NCBI RefSeq assembly: GCF_024699925.1
Contig: NZ_JAJOMX010000001.1
Location: 4,254,001 to 4,318,000 of the forward strand
Source of the DNA: Mesorhizobium sp. J428
GTDB taxonomy: Bacteria; Pseudomonadota; Alphaproteobacteria; Rhizobiales; Rhizobiaceae
Direction: 5' to 3'
Length of the DNA: 64,000 nucleotides
Below the pieces are notes generated by a model. The model was given only the letters and a program-made list of their open reading frames with translations. It was not told the origin of the DNA and did not search any database. The position numbers were made by a program, and so were the translations under genes. Below, one piece after another: positions 29,911 through 40,379 of the stretch (positions are counted from its first letter, which is position 1; each line of letters starts with the position of its first letter).

Positions 29911-31068
29911 TCAGGCGCCGATCTCGAAGACGTTGATGCGCCGGTTCTGGAAGCGGATGCCGAGCTCGCCGCGGATCAGCCGCAGCGCCTTCTCGCCGAA
30001 CACCTCGCGCCGCCAGCCGGTCAATGCCTCGACCTCTGCCTTCTCGCCCTCGGCGGCGATGCGGTCGATGTCGTCACCGCTGGCAATGATCTTTGGCGCC
30101 ACCCCTTCCTTCTCGGCGATGATGCGTAGCAGAACCTTGAGGATTTCGGCCGCCGCATTGGCGCCCTCGCTCGGCTGCGCCTGACGGGGAACCTTGGGGA
30201 GGTCCTCCTTCGGGATCGCAAGCGCCGCATTGACGGCGGCGAGCAGGGCTGCCGCGCTCGACGAGCGCTCCCAGCCCTTGGGCGTAGTGCGCAGCCGTCC
30301 GAGAGCGGTGGCGTCGCGCGGTTGCTGCTGGGCGATCTCGTAAATCGCATCGTCCTTGAGCACGCGCCCGCGCGGCACGTTGCGCTCGCGCGCCTCGCGT
30401 TCGCGCCAGGCGGCAACGTGCTGCAGCACCGCCAACTCGATCGGCTTTCGCACGCGCATCTTGAGCCGCGTCCAGGCGTTTTCCGGATGCAGGTCGTAGG
30501 TGTCGCGAGAGGTCAGCACGTCCATCTCTTCCTTCACCCAGTTAGAGCGCTGACGCGCGTCCAGCCGGCCCTGCAGGTCGAGATAGACGTCGCGCAGCCA
30601 GGTGACGTCGGCCAGCGCATATTCAAGCTGTTTGTCGGACAGCGGCCGGTGGCGCCAGTCGGTGAAGCGCGAGGACTTGTCGAGCTGCGTGCCGGTGATG
30701 CGTTGCACGAGCTGGTCGTAGGAGACGCTGTCGCCGAAGCCGCAGACCATGGCAGCGATCTGTGTATCGAAGACCGGGTGCGGGATCAGGTCGCCGAGGT
30801 GGAAGATGATTTCTATGTCCTGGCGCGCTGCATGGAAGACCTTCAGCACCTTCTCGTCCGCCATCAGCTCGAAGAACGGCTTGAGGTCGATTCCGGGCGC
30901 CAGCGGGTCGATCAGCGCTGTGGTGTCCGGCGAGGCGATCTGGATGAGGCAGAGTTCCGGCCAGAAGGTGGTCTCGCGAATGAATTCGGTGTCGACGGTG
31001 ACGAACTCGGACTTCGCCAGCTGCGCGATGGCGGTTTCGAGGTCGTTCTGCTTGGTGATGAGATGCAT
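29911..31068 (-). CDS. rnd: Ribonuclease D
   Basis: 3'-5' exoribonuclease for tRNA 3'-end maturation, 385 residues. The DEDDy catalytic set is visible: DTEF (D25/E27 region), FHAARQDIEIIFH and the Y-x3-D in LEYALADVTWL. A C-terminal HRDC-like region (about 205-285, RERNVPRGRVLKDDAIYEI) follows. Convergent with ppx. Confidence 0.94.
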   Translation of the reverse strand: MHLITKQNDLETAIAQLAKSEFVTVDTEFIRETTFWPELCLIQIASPDTTALIDPLAPGIDLKPFFELMADEKVLKVFHAARQDIEIIFHLGDLIPHPVFDTQIAAMVCGFGDSVSYDQLVQRITGTQLDKSSRFTDWRHRPLSDKQLEYALADVTWLRDVYLDLQGRLDARQRSNWVKEEMDVLTSRDTYDLHPENAWTRLKMRVRKPIELAVLQHVAAWREREARERNVPRGRVLKDDAIYEIAQQQPRDATALGRLRTTPKGWERSSSAAALLAAVNAALAIPKEDLPKVPRQAQPSEGANAAAEILKVLLRIIAEKEGVAPKIIASGDDIDRIAAEGEKAEVEALTGWRREVFGEKALRLIRGELGIRFQNRRINVFEIGA

Positions 31069-31133
31069 GGACAGGCTCTGGAAGGAAGGTGCCCCGTCCT
31101 TTCAGCCCGGGGCCGTTTCGTCAAGCATGGCGG

Positions 31134-32375
31134 TCAGTCCTCGTCCCTTTTGCGCCGCTGCGGCCGGCCGGCGAGGCGCGCAAAGATGGTCGAGGTGCGC
31201 AGCAGAGCGATGAAGCGGCCGCGACGCTCGGCCGGCACGCCGGACCTGGCCTGCATGCGGTAGAGCACGATGAAGATGAAGACCAGATAGACCGAGGCGT
31301 TGAACATGAAGAGGGCGTTCGGTCCGAAACTCTCCATCGTCCAGGAAGCGGCGACCGGACCGCCGATGGCGCCGACGGAGTAGAACAGCATCAGCGCCGC
31401 GTTGAGCATGACATATTCCGACGGGCCAGCGCGGTCGTTGGCATGGGCGGCGCAGAGCGAGAACATCGGCATTGCGAACGAACCGAAGACGAAGACGTAG
31501 ACGAAATTAGCCAGCGGCGTCGTGCCGGCAAGGAAGGCCAGCGCCAGCGCCGCGATCATCGCGCCCGCAGAGGTGGTCAGGATAACCGACCGGCGGTCCC
31601 AGCGGTCGGAAAGATAGCCGAGCGGATATTGCACCAGCGCGCCGCCGATGATGCCGGCGCTGACGAAGGTGACGACGTCTGCCACCGACATGCCGATCTG
31701 CTCGGCATAGACCGGCGACAGCGTGCGGAAGGAACTGTTGGTCACGCCCACCGCAATGCAGCCGATCGCGGCGAGCGGCGAGATTGCCCAAGATCGCTTG
31801 AGATCGAGCTTCACGTTTTCAGGCGGCTTGGGGTTGGAGCGGTCGCCGAGGCAGACGGGCACAAGCGACAGGGTCGTCATGATCGACATCAGCGCGAAGA
31901 TCGCGAAGCCCTCGATGCCGATTATGGGAATCAAGAACTGCGCGCCGGTGACCGAGCCGATATCGACGACCCGATAGATCGCCAGCACCCGGGCGCGGTT
32001 CTCGTTCGACACGCCGGCATGCAGCCAGGCCTCCATCACCGTAAACAGCCCGGCGAAGGCGAAGCCGTTGACGAAACGCACGCCAGCCCAGACGAACGGG
32101 TTGATGAACAGGATGAGGACCAGCGCGCCGACCGACGCGATTGCCGCCAGCGTGGCGAACGACCGCACATGGCCGATCTCCTTCATCATCGGCGTGATCG
32201 TGAAACAGCCGATGAGGAAGCCGGCGAAATAGGTGGTGCCGATAAAGCCGATCGTGGCCGGCGAAAAGCCCTCTTGCGCGCCACGCAGCGCGATCAGCGT
32301 GCCTTGCAGCCCGTTGCCGCCGAGCAAGATGCCGGCTGCGAGCAGAAGCGGGATAAGGGGCCGGATGGAGGACAA
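31134..32375 (-). CDS. MFS transporter (YcaD/YfkF-like)
   Basis: 413-residue major facilitator with about 12 hydrophobic helices. Loop motifs GTTYFAGFLIGCF between helices 2 and 3 and YPLGYLSDRWDRRSVI between 8 and 9 identify the fold. The C-terminus is basic and cytosolic. The start appears to be TTG at 32375. Substrate unknown. Confidence 0.87.
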   Translation of the reverse strand: MSSIRPLIPLLLAAGILLGGNGLQGTLIALRGAQEGFSPATIGFIGTTYFAGFLIGCFTITPMMKEIGHVRSFATLAAIASVGALVLILFINPFVWAGVRFVNGFAFAGLFTVMEAWLHAGVSNENRARVLAIYRVVDIGSVTGAQFLIPIIGIEGFAIFALMSIMTTLSLVPVCLGDRSNPKPPENVKLDLKRSWAISPLAAIGCIAVGVTNSSFRTLSPVYAEQIGMSVADVVTFVSAGIIGGALVQYPLGYLSDRWDRRSVILTTSAGAMIAALALAFLAGTTPLANFVYVFVFGSFAMPMFSLCAAHANDRAGPSEYVMLNAALMLFYSVGAIGGPVAASWTMESFGPNALFMFNASVYLVFIFIVLYRMQARSGVPAERRGRFIALLRTSTIFARLAGRPQRRKRDED

Positions 32376-32476
32376 GGCGACTCGCGGTGACGTAACGTCC
32401 CTCTATATGTCCAGTAACATCGGCAGGCCATGCTCAGCCACGGCCGGGACATGGTCCAGAAGCGTCGTCGCAGCCG

Positions 32477-33247
32477 CTACTTCAGTTGGGTGCGAGAGAG
32501 TTGTTGCACAGCATCGAGCGCAAGGCCCGGTTCGGCGAACCAATTGCGCCCGGCGAGATAGTCGCGTGTGCGTTCGTTGAGGCCGCCCTTGGTTTCGTGC
32601 TCTCCGGCAAGCTCGGCCAGCGTCTTCGGCGAACGCAGCGCCGTCTCTGAGAGGCCGGAGAAGATGGAGCGGGTATAGAGATTGGCAGCTTCCGGCGCGA
32701 CGCCGCGGCCTTCAAGCCATCCCGCCAGCGCGACCTGGAGGTCGAGGAACGAAGACATGAAGCCGCTGACGCCGCCCATGGCGACGAGCTCGGCTTCCGA
32801 CGCCGGCAGGACAACATCCCCCATCCCGTCGATCAGGTCGAGGACGTCAGGCACGCGCGGATAATGGATCACTGGTCCTTTGCGCATGGCGATGGCCGGC
32901 AGCGGCAGCACCCGGCAAACGGTGGCGGTGGGCGCGATCGCTTCGAGTTCCGGAACTGACAGACCGGTCACGAAGGAGCAGAGGATTTGGCCGGGACGGA
33001 ATTCTATCCCGCGCAGGGCCTTTTCGACCTGCGCTGGGCGCATCGCCAGGAAGACGATGTCGCTGTCGCGCGACACCTCCGCATTCGAGGCCGCACGGCT
33101 GACCGTCTCGAAGCGCGCTGCAAGCGCTTCGGACAGGTGCTCGGATCTAGGCGAGACCAGGATCGAGTTGCGACGACCACCGGCAACCAATCCTTCGATA
33201 AAGGCTGCGGTGATCGCGCCCGTCCCGATAAAACCGAGCGTCTTCAT
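32477..33247 (-). CDS. Pyrroline-5-carboxylate reductase-family protein
   Basis: 256 residues of the ProC/NADP oxidoreductase fold. Rossmann start MKTLGFIGTGAITAAFIEGL, NADP-binding VSPRSEH, SDIVFLAMRPAQV and ILCSFVTGLSVPEL. The C-terminal dimer domain keeps GGVSGFMSSF and HETKGGLNERTRDYL, similar to ProC's TPGGTT-type region. It may make proline or act on a related imine. The ATG at 33247 opens the Rossmann fold directly. Confidence 0.8.
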   Translation of the reverse strand: MKTLGFIGTGAITAAFIEGLVAGGRRNSILVSPRSEHLSEALAARFETVSRAASNAEVSRDSDIVFLAMRPAQVEKALRGIEFRPGQILCSFVTGLSVPELEAIAPTATVCRVLPLPAIAMRKGPVIHYPRVPDVLDLIDGMGDVVLPASEAELVAMGGVSGFMSSFLDLQVALAGWLEGRGVAPEAANLYTRSIFSGLSETALRSPKTLAELAGEHETKGGLNERTRDYLAGRNWFAEPGLALDAVQQLSRTQLK

Positions 33248-33706
33248 GCGCGGGCCTCCGCGCCAGTCAGTTTGGAGAGGGGGCGGCGGCAACGTTCGAT
33301 CTTCGACAAGATGTTATGACGCTTGGCAAGAACGATGCCTTTGAAAACCCGGGCAAGCGCCATTCTCCACTCTCTCTATTGTCTGTCGATTGCCGTGCTG
33401 AAGTCCCGGCGTGGCCTATCACATAGGGCAGGGCATGCCCAGTTTATCCCTTGCTCATTGCTGCTGCTTCGCAGGCGCGCGAGACCCCGCGCTGTGAGGT
33501 GGGACCTGCGGCTCATACCACGTGGCGGGGATATTTGCTCATCGGCCGGCTCCGACCTTCGCCCGCTGGTCTCTTTCGCAGTGGCTGCGGCCCCGCTCCC
33601 TGAAGCGGCTTCGGCTTGACAAAACGCCCCTTTGATGCGCTTTTCCCGCGACTTTTCGGGCCGCTTCGGCGGGGCCGCGCCTCACTCCCTGGACTGGATT
33701 TTCGCC
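33248..33706. other. Gene-free region between ProC-like gene and aspS
   Basis: 459 bases with no convincing gene. A consensus -35 hexamer TTGACA is at 33616-33621, but the sequence 16-18 bases downstream (GCTTTT) is a poor -10, so an aspS promoter here is only possible. A GCGCTTTTCCCGCGAC stretch follows. One plus-strand frame is open at 33323-33619 but its codon use is not protein-like. Confidence 0.35.
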
Positions 33707-35494
33707 ATGCATCGCTACCGCAGCCACACCTGCGCCGCCCTCCGCAAGTCGGATGTCGGCGGCACTGTCCGCCTTTCGGGCTGGGTGCATCGCGTGCGCG
33801 ATCATGGTGGGCTGCTGTTCATCGACCTGCGTGACCATTACGGCATGACGCAGATCGTCGCCGACCCGGATTCGCCAGCCTTCAAGACTGCCGAGACCGT
33901 GCGCGGCGAATGGGTGATCCGTGTCGACGGCGAGGTGAAGGCACGCGCCGACGAGGTGGTGAACAAGAACCTGCCGACCGGCGAGATCGAGGTGTTCGCA
34001 CGCGAGATCGAGGTCTTGTCGGCCGCGAAGGAATTGCCGCTGCCGGTGTTCGGCGAGCCGGACTATCCGGAGGACATTCGTCTCAAGTATCGCTTCCTCG
34101 ACCTGCGCCGCGATACGCTGCACCGGAACATCGTTCAGCGCACGAAGATCATCGCCGAGATGCGCAAGCGCATGGGCGAGGCGGGTTTCACCGAATATTC
34201 GACGCCTATCCTCACTGCCTCGTCGCCGGAAGGCGCGCGCGACTTCCTCGTGCCGAGCCGCATCCATCCCGGCACCTTCTATGCGCTGCCGCAGGCGCCG
34301 CAGCAGTACAAGCAGCTGATCATGATGAGCGGCTTCGACCGCTATTTCCAGATCGCGCCCTGCTTCCGCGACGAGGATCCGCGCGCCGACCGCCTGCCGG
34401 GCGAGTTCTACCAGCTCGACCTGGAGATGAGCTTCGTCACGCAGGAAGACGTGTTCGAGACGATGGAGCCGGTGATGCGCGGGGTCTTCGAGACGTTCGC
34501 CGACGGCAAGCCGGTGACGCAGAAATTCCGCCGCATCGCCTATGACGACGCGATCCGCACCTATGGCACCGACAAGCCGGACCTGCGCAATCCGATCGAG
34601 ATGCAGGATGTATCCGACCACTTCCGCGGCTCGGGCTTCAAGGTCTTCGCCGGCATCCTCGCCAATGACGCGAAGGCGCAGGTGTGGGCGATCCCGGCCA
34701 AGACGGGCGGCTCGCGCGCGTTTGCCGACCGCATGAACTCCTGGGCGCAGGGCGAAGGCCAGCCCGGCCTTGGCTATATCTTCTGGCGCATGGAAGGCGA
34801 AAAGCTGGAAGGCGCCGGGCCGATCGCGAAGAATATCGGCGAAGAGCGGACCGAGGCACTGCGCCAGCAGCTCGGCCTCGACGCCGGCGATGCGGTGTTC
34901 TTTGCCGCTGGCGATCCTGCGAAGTTTTACAAGTTCGCGGGTGATGCGCGCACGCGTGTCGGCGAGGAGCTCAACCTTGTCGACCGCGAGCGCTTCGAAC
35001 TGTGCTGGATCGTCGATTTCCCGTTCTTCGAGTGGAACGAGGACGAGAAGAAGATCGACTTCGCCCACAACCCGTTCTCGATGCCGCAGGGCGGCATCGA
35101 TGCGCTGAACGGGCAGGAGCCTCTCGGCATCAAGGCGTTCCAGTACGACATGGTTTGCAACGGTTTCGAGATCGCGTCGGGAGGCATCCGCAACCATCTG
35201 CCGGAGACGATGGTCAAGGCGTTCGAGATGGTCGGCCTCACGCGTGAAACGGTCGAGGAGCGCTTTGGCGGCCTCTACCGTGCCTTCCAATACGGCGCGC
35301 CGCCGCATGGCGGCATGGCGGCCGGCGTCGATCGCGTAGTCATGCTTCTCGTGGGCGCGAAGAACCTGCGCGAGATCACCATGTTCCCGATGAACCAGCA
35401 GGCTTACGACCTGCTGATGAACGCGCCGTCTGAAGTGTCGTCGGGCCAGCTCAACGAGCTAGGCCTCAGGGTAATGCCGAAGAAGAAGGACTGA
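33707..35494 (+). CDS. aspS: Aspartyl-tRNA synthetase
   Basis: Class II synthetase of 595 residues. N-terminal OB fold for the anticodon ([26 protein letters not shown]), motif 2 [15 protein letters not shown], the bacterial GAD insertion (about 280-420) and motif 3 [15 protein letters not shown]. Bacterial-type length suggests the form that may also charge tRNA-Asn in organisms using GatCAB. ATG at 33707 opens [13 protein letters not shown], typical for rhizobia. Confidence 0.97.
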   Translation: MHRYRSHTCAALRKSDVGGTVRLSGWVHRVRDHGGLLFIDLRDHYGMTQIVADPDSPAFKTAETVRGEWVIRVDGEVKARADEVVNKNLPTGEIEVFAREIEVLSAAKELPLPVFGEPDYPEDIRLKYRFLDLRRDTLHRNIVQRTKIIAEMRKRMGEAGFTEYSTPILTASSPEGARDFLVPSRIHPGTFYALPQAPQQYKQLIMMSGFDRYFQIAPCFRDEDPRADRLPGEFYQLDLEMSFVTQEDVFETMEPVMRGVFETFADGKPVTQKFRRIAYDDAIRTYGTDKPDLRNPIEMQDVSDHFRGSGFKVFAGILANDAKAQVWAIPAKTGGSRAFADRMNSWAQGEGQPGLGYIFWRMEGEKLEGAGPIAKNIGEERTEALRQQLGLDAGDAVFFAAGDPAKFYKFAGDARTRVGEELNLVDRERFELCWIVDFPFFEWNEDEKKIDFAHNPFSMPQGGIDALNGQEPLGIKAFQYDMVCNGFEIASGGIRNHLPETMVKAFEMVGLTRETVEERFGGLYRAFQYGAPPHGGMAAGVDRVVMLLVGAKNLREITMFPMNQQAYDLLMNAPSEVSSGQLNELGLRVMPKKKD

Positions 35495-35543
35495 GGGGCA
35501 GCCGGCCGACCACTCTGGAGCGCCGGCCGGGGCCCCGACGGCC

Positions 35544-35912
35544 TCAGAACGAGAGGGTCGCGGCACCCGCCTTGATTTCGGCGTGCATGACGCTGGCGCC
35601 GGCGATGATGACGCCGTCGATCAGATCGGACTGCTCGTATCCCCGAGACTTCACGCAGGGAGGACAGGCCCAGATCACGCCGCCGCGCGCGAGGAAGTCC
35701 TTGATAAGCGTTGCCAATGGATCGAGCGGCGGGACGTGCGTCATCGTCGCGCCGTTCCTGCGGACGAGGTCGATCGCGGAACTCGTCAGGAAGATGAAGA
35801 CCTTCAGGCCCGCGGTGATGCCACCGTTGGCGATGGTGAAGGCCACCGAGGACAGCTCGGAATCGATGCCTCGGGTGACTAGCACCACGAGTTTGTCGGT
35901 CGTATCAGCCAT
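35544..35912 (-). CDS. DsrE/DsrF-like family protein
   Basis: 122 residues with the DsrE fold: KLVVLVTRGIDSELSSVAFTIA, GLKVFIFLTSSAIDLV and a C-x2-C (WACPPCVKSRGY) near residue 83, a candidate redox or sulfur-carrying pair. Role in sulfur relay or redox is inferred from family only. Divergent from and very close to the AraC-family gene. Confidence 0.8.
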   Translation of the reverse strand: MADTTDKLVVLVTRGIDSELSSVAFTIANGGITAGLKVFIFLTSSAIDLVRRNGATMTHVPPLDPLATLIKDFLARGGVIWACPPCVKSRGYEQSDLIDGVIIAGASVMHAEIKAGAATLSF

Positions 35913-35935
35913 GTTAATCTCCTTGCTTGAGAGCT

Positions 35936-36962
35936 GTGGACCGATCCTCGAACAAAGATGGCGGTGCGTCTTTGGCCGGAACGCCGAAAGCCTTGGCCGA
36001 AATCCCGAACGCGCCGGCAGGCGTGGGCGATCTTTTGTCCGAAGCGCTGCGCCGTGTGCGGATCACCGGCTCGATGCAGCATCTGCTTCATGCCGGAAGG
36101 CAATTGGGAGACCGACGCGACGCCGGCCTCCTACAAGCCGGCTGACTCGATCGGCTTCCATATCATGGCCAGGGGATCGTGCTGGTTGGAGTTCGAGGGC
36201 CGCGAGTCGATCCTTGAAGAAGGAGACATCGCTGCGTTTCCGTTCGGTACGCCGCATCGTCTGGGCGTCGGGACGGGTGGGCGGCTGATCGACCCGGGCG
36301 CCGACCTGCCGCCCAAGCCGTGGCGCGAGATTCCGATGCTGCGCTATCGCGAGCGCGGGGAGCCGGTGCGCATCCTGTGCGGCTACATACAGTGCGAAGC
36401 TGCCAACTTCGCACCGTTCCGCCAGGCGCTGCCGAAATACATCCATGTCCGCACCATTGGCTCGCAGGACGGAGACTGGCTGGCAGGAGCCATCGTGCAG
36501 ATCGTTGCCGAGGTTGACAAACCACAGCGCGGCGGCACGTCCATGCTGGAGCGGTTGACGGAGGTTGCGTTCATGGAGGTGCTGCGCCGCCAATTTCTGC
36601 GTGACGACGGTGTGGAGACGGGCTGGCTGGCGGCGGTGCGCGATCCGATTCTGGGTCGCTGCCTCACTCTGCTCCATGGCGATCCGCGGCGGGATTGGAC
36701 CGCCGAAACGCTGGCACGCGAGGCAGGCCTCTCGCGTAGCGCGCTTGCTGGCCGCTTCGCGGCCGTGCTCGGAACGTCGCCGATCCGTTATCTTCGCGAC
36801 TGGCGCCTCTATCTGGCAAGCATCGACCTGAAGCTGATGGGCAAGCCGGTCGGCCTAGTCGCCCATGAGGCTGGATATGGCGCGGAGGCGGCCTTCAACC
36901 GCGCTTTTGCCCGGCGCTTCGGCATTCCGCCGGCCGAATGGCGCCGCGGCGCGGTGAAGTAA
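35936..36962 (+). CDS. AraC-family transcriptional regulator with cupin sensor domain, apparent frameshift
   Basis: Cupin_6-type N-terminal domain (AGVGDLLSEALRRVRITGSM, then CFMPEGNWETDA, IMARGSCWLEFEG, DIAAFPFGTPHRL) followed by a C-terminal AraC double HTH (WTAETLAREAGLSRSALAGR, YLRDWRLYLA, GYGAEAAFNRAFARRFG). The frame changes at about 36080: dropping one C joins GSMQ to ICFMPEG and yields about 341 residues. The start is uncertain (TTG 35927, GTG 35936 or GTG 36023). It is divergent from the DsrE-like gene, a common arrangement for a regulator and its target. Confidence 0.8.
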
Positions 36963-36971
36963 GGCTGATCG

Positions 36972-38946
36972 TCAGGCCGTGGCTTCCGACAGTTTGCCGG
37001 CGGGTTCGGCCTTCGCTTTGCCGCTCAGGTCGCGCCGGATCGGGTCGGTGAGCAGCCTGAGCCCGTTCAGCACCACGAGCACGGTGCCGCCCTCATGGCC
37101 GATGACAGCGATCGGCAGCGGCAGTTCAAAGAACAGCACGCCGGTAACGAGCACTGCCATCGCGCCCATGGCGAAGGTCAGGTTCTGGCGGATGAGCGCG
37201 CGCGGTACGGCGGGCGAGCCGATGGGCGTCGGCCAACCGCTCCATGTCCTCGGCAAGCAGCGCCACGTCGGCGGCCTGCAGAGCCACGTCCGAGCCGGCG
37301 GCGCCCATGGCGATGCCGACATCGGCGCGGGCAAGGGCAGCCGCATCGTTGACGCCGTCGCCGACGAACGCGATCTTGGCGGAGGCTGCGAGTTGCGCGA
37401 CCTCATTCACCTTGTGCTCCGGCAGCATCTCCGCATGGATCTCCTCCGGCCTGAAGCCGAGTTCCCTGCCGATCCGGAGCGCGACCGGACGCCGGTCGCC
37501 GGTCATCATCACGATGGCACGGACACCATCCCGGCGCAGCATATCCACGGCCGCGCGCGAGCTGTCGCGCACCTCGTCGGCAACGGTGACGGCCCCGAGC
37601 GTGGTCGATCCGCGCCCGGCATAAATCACCGTCTGCGTGCCGTCGGCGAGCGCCTTCAGGGCAGGGTGGTCGATACCCGCTCCCATGCGCTCTGCCATCC
37701 GGAGGTTGCCGGCCCAAAGCTGCGTTCCATCGTGGCGGCCGACGATACCAGCGCTTGGAAGGGTCGTGACATCAGCGACGGGGAGCGGATCGAGGCCCCT
37801 TTCCGCCAGCTCGCTGCGCAAGGCCGCGGCGATGTGATGTTCGGACTGCGCTTCCAGCCCGCCCAGGAGGCGCAGGAAATCGTTGTTCGAACCATCCAGC
37901 GCGACCACGCCGGTGACGGCGGCGCGGCCCGTGGTCAGTGTGCCGGTCTTGTCGAAGGCGAAGGTGTCGACGGCGGCGAGTGTCTCCAGCGTAGCGCCGC
38001 CCTTGAACAGCACGCCGCCGCGCGCGGCCGCCGAAAGGGCGGAGAGAATCGCGGCGGGGACCGAGATGACGATCGCGCAGGGGCTTGCTGCAACCAGCAG
38101 CGTCGCAGCACGGTAGAGTGCGTCGTAGCGGCCGTAGCCCAGCCAGAGGAACGCGACGAAGGCGAGGATGGAACCGACCAGCACGGCCACTGTGTAGCGC
38201 TGGCCGAACCACGCGCTGAACCGCTCGGAGGGCGCCTTGGCCGCTTGCGCTTCCGTTACCAGCGCGATCATGCGCGCGACCGTGCTGTCGGCGACCGCCT
38301 TCGCCACGGTGACGTCGAGCACGCCGTCGAGATTGACCGTCGCCTCGAACACCTGCGCGCCGACCTGCTTGGCCACCGGCATGGATTCGCCGGTGATGTT
38401 GGATTCGTCGAGCGCGCCGCGACCCGCCAGGATGATGCCGTCAGCCGGGACCCGAGCGCCGGGGCGCAGCACGACCACGTCGCCGATAGTCAGTGCGGCC
38501 GACGGGATCTCCTCCACGGTGCCGTCCGGGCGCTTGCGCAGCGCCGTCTCCGGACGCAGCGCCATCAGCGCCTCGATCGCACGCCGGGCGCGGCCCAGCG
38601 CTCGTTCCTCCAGGGTCGAGGAAATGCTGAACAACGTCAGAAGCACGGCACCTTCGAGCGTAGCACCGACGACCGCCGCGGCGACGGCCGCGACGACCAT
38701 CAGAAGGTCGATGTCGAGGACGCGCTCGCCGACCAGCTCGACCAGCGCACGCCACGCAGTCGGAATGCCGCCGGCTGCGAAGGCGAGGGCGGATCCTGCC
38801 AGAAGGAGCATCTCGCCGGTTTCGCCAGCAATGAGCCACTCGCCCGCCATGGCGACCAGAAGCCCGAGAACCGTCAGAGCCGTCAGCCAGACCGAAAGAT
38901 CCTTGAGAATCGGACTCTGCACGTCGCCTGCTTCCTCGGTTGGCAT
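36972..38946 (-). CDS. P1B-4-type heavy-metal exporting ATPase (Co/Zn/Fe), apparent frameshift
   Basis: Inner-membrane P-type ATPase, about 657 residues when corrected. Actuator TGES (185-188), metal-site motif SPC (288-290) in helix M6, phosphorylation motif DKTGTLTTG (D332), then MMTGD and GDGVNDAAAL. Near the C-terminus is HEGGTVLVVLNGLRLL, which together with SPC defines subgroup P1B-4 (CoaT/CtpD/PfeT), exporters of Co, Zn or Fe. No N-terminal CxxC metal-binding domain. Frame breaks near 37200 in a CGCGCGC repeat; removing one base joins LARRTRALIRQNLTFAMGA. Confidence 0.88.
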
Positions 38947-39077
38947 GTCGGAACCGCGACAGTAGGCAGTCCGGCGCGCACAAGCCAGCCTGCTCGGACG
39001 CGACAGCGGGCCGCGCCCGGGGATGATGCTGGCGCGATCGCCGCGAAGGGCGTAATCGGGGCAGGGGAGGCCCGACC

Positions 39078-40367
39078 GTGCTTGCAATATTCAGTGCCGA
39101 CACGACGATCGCGAGGCTGGCGCTTGCACTGGCAATCGGTCTGCTCGTCGGGCTGGAGCGCGGCTGGCGTGAGCGCGAAGAGCCCGCCGGGAGCCGCACG
39201 GCCGGTATCCGCACCTATGGCGCAACTGGGCTGCTGGGTGGGGCCATGGCCGCGCTCGCTTCGGCGCTGTCCGCGCCATCGATTCTCGTTGCAGGATTCA
39301 TCGGCTTCGGAGCGATCTTCGGCTGGTTCAAATACAAGGAGGGCCAGCACGATCATGATTTCAGCGTAACCGGCGTCGTAGCGGCGCTGCTCGTCTTCGC
39401 GCTCGGCGCGCTCGCTGTGGTCGGGGACTATCGTGTCGCGGCGGCGGGCGGCGCGATCCTCGCCGGGTTGCTGGCAAGTCGAGAGACGCTGCACGGCGCA
39501 CTGAAGAAGCTCACCTGGCTGGAACTGCGCTCGGCGATCGTGCTCGCGGTGATGACCGCCGTCGTCCTGCCGCTGTTGCCTGACCGCACCGTTGACCCTT
39601 GGGGCGGGTTCAATCCCTGGGAGGTCTGGTTCTTCACCGTGCTGACGGCGGCGATCTCCTTTATGGGCTACGTCGCCGTGCGCCTGCTCGGATCGGCGCG
39701 CGGCCTGCTCGTGAGCGGCCTCGCCGGAGCCGTCGTGTCCTCGACAGCCGTCACCGTCGCAATGGCGCGGACGGCGAGGAGCGCGGCAAGTGTCAGGCCG
39801 CTCGTCGGTGCATGCTGCCTCGCGGCTATGATCTCGATCTTGCGGGTGAGCGGCATCGTGGCGATCATCGAGCCTCGCGTGCTGCCGGCGATGATGCCGG
39901 AGGCCGTTGCCGCCGCCGTCTGCTTCGCGGCCTTCGGCCTCGTTTTCCTATTCCGCGGCAATGGCGACGCGGCTTCGGCGGAGACGCCCAAGAACCCGTT
40001 TGATCTGACGGCACTATTGCTGTTTGCGCTGCTGTTCGCCGTGGTCTCAACCGCGAGCGCCGCCGTCGTCGGACAGTTCGGCTCGAGCAGCCTCATCGCG
40101 ACGTCGGCGCTGTCGGGAACGTTCGACGTCGACGTGTCGGTGTTGAGCGCGTTGCGGCTTTTCGACCAGGGGATCACGTCCGCCACAATCGGCCAGGCGG
40201 TGTTGGCGGCGCTCGCGGCCAATGCGATGGGCAGGCTGGGTCTTGCGATCGCTGCCGGACCGGCTTCCTTCTGGCTTCCCTATCTGGTCGCCACTCTCGT
40301 GGTGGCGGCAGTCGGCTTCGCGGTCTATCTCGCACCGATCGACAGGTTGCTGCCGATCCCGTCCTGA
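39078..40367 (+). CDS. MgtC/SapB-DUF4010 family membrane protein
   Basis: 429 residues, about 12 hydrophobic helices. The N-terminal part is MgtC/SapB-like (ALAIGLLVGLERGWRER, AGIRTYGATGLLGG), the rest DUF4010 (LLPDRTVDPWGGFNPWEVWFF, SGLAGAVVSSTAVTVAMA). Starts at GTG 39078. Function unknown; MgtC relatives are linked to Mg limitation. It is divergent from the P1B-4 ATPase with a 131-base gap, hinting at shared metal-linked control. Confidence 0.82.
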   Translation: MLAIFSADTTIARLALALAIGLLVGLERGWREREEPAGSRTAGIRTYGATGLLGGAMAALASALSAPSILVAGFIGFGAIFGWFKYKEGQHDHDFSVTGVVAALLVFALGALAVVGDYRVAAAGGAILAGLLASRETLHGALKKLTWLELRSAIVLAVMTAVVLPLLPDRTVDPWGGFNPWEVWFFTVLTAAISFMGYVAVRLLGSARGLLVSGLAGAVVSSTAVTVAMARTARSAASVRPLVGACCLAAMISILRVSGIVAIIEPRVLPAMMPEAVAAAVCFAAFGLVFLFRGNGDAASAETPKNPFDLTALLLFALLFAVVSTASAAVVGQFGSSSLIATSALSGTFDVDVSVLSALRLFDQGITSATIGQAVLAALAANAMGRLGLAIAAGPASFWLPYLVATLVVAAVGFAVYLAPIDRLLPIPS

Positions 40368-40379
40368 CAGGCAGCAGGA

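Noticed and set aside
33323..33619. Possible small gene upstream of aspS
   Set aside because: No RBS, no hydrophobic or conserved pattern, Arg/Ala/Leu bias typical of non-coding GC-rich DNA.
33616..33644. sigma-70 promoter for aspS
   Set aside because: TTGACA is perfect but the -10 (GCTTTT) is poor; not enough to call a promoter.
33539..35308. 589-codon minus-strand open frame
   Set aside because: Antisense shadow of aspS, which is unmistakable.
36979..39369. 796-codon plus-strand open frame
   Set aside because: Antisense to the P1B-4 ATPase; no domain and an implausible Arg/His-rich composition.
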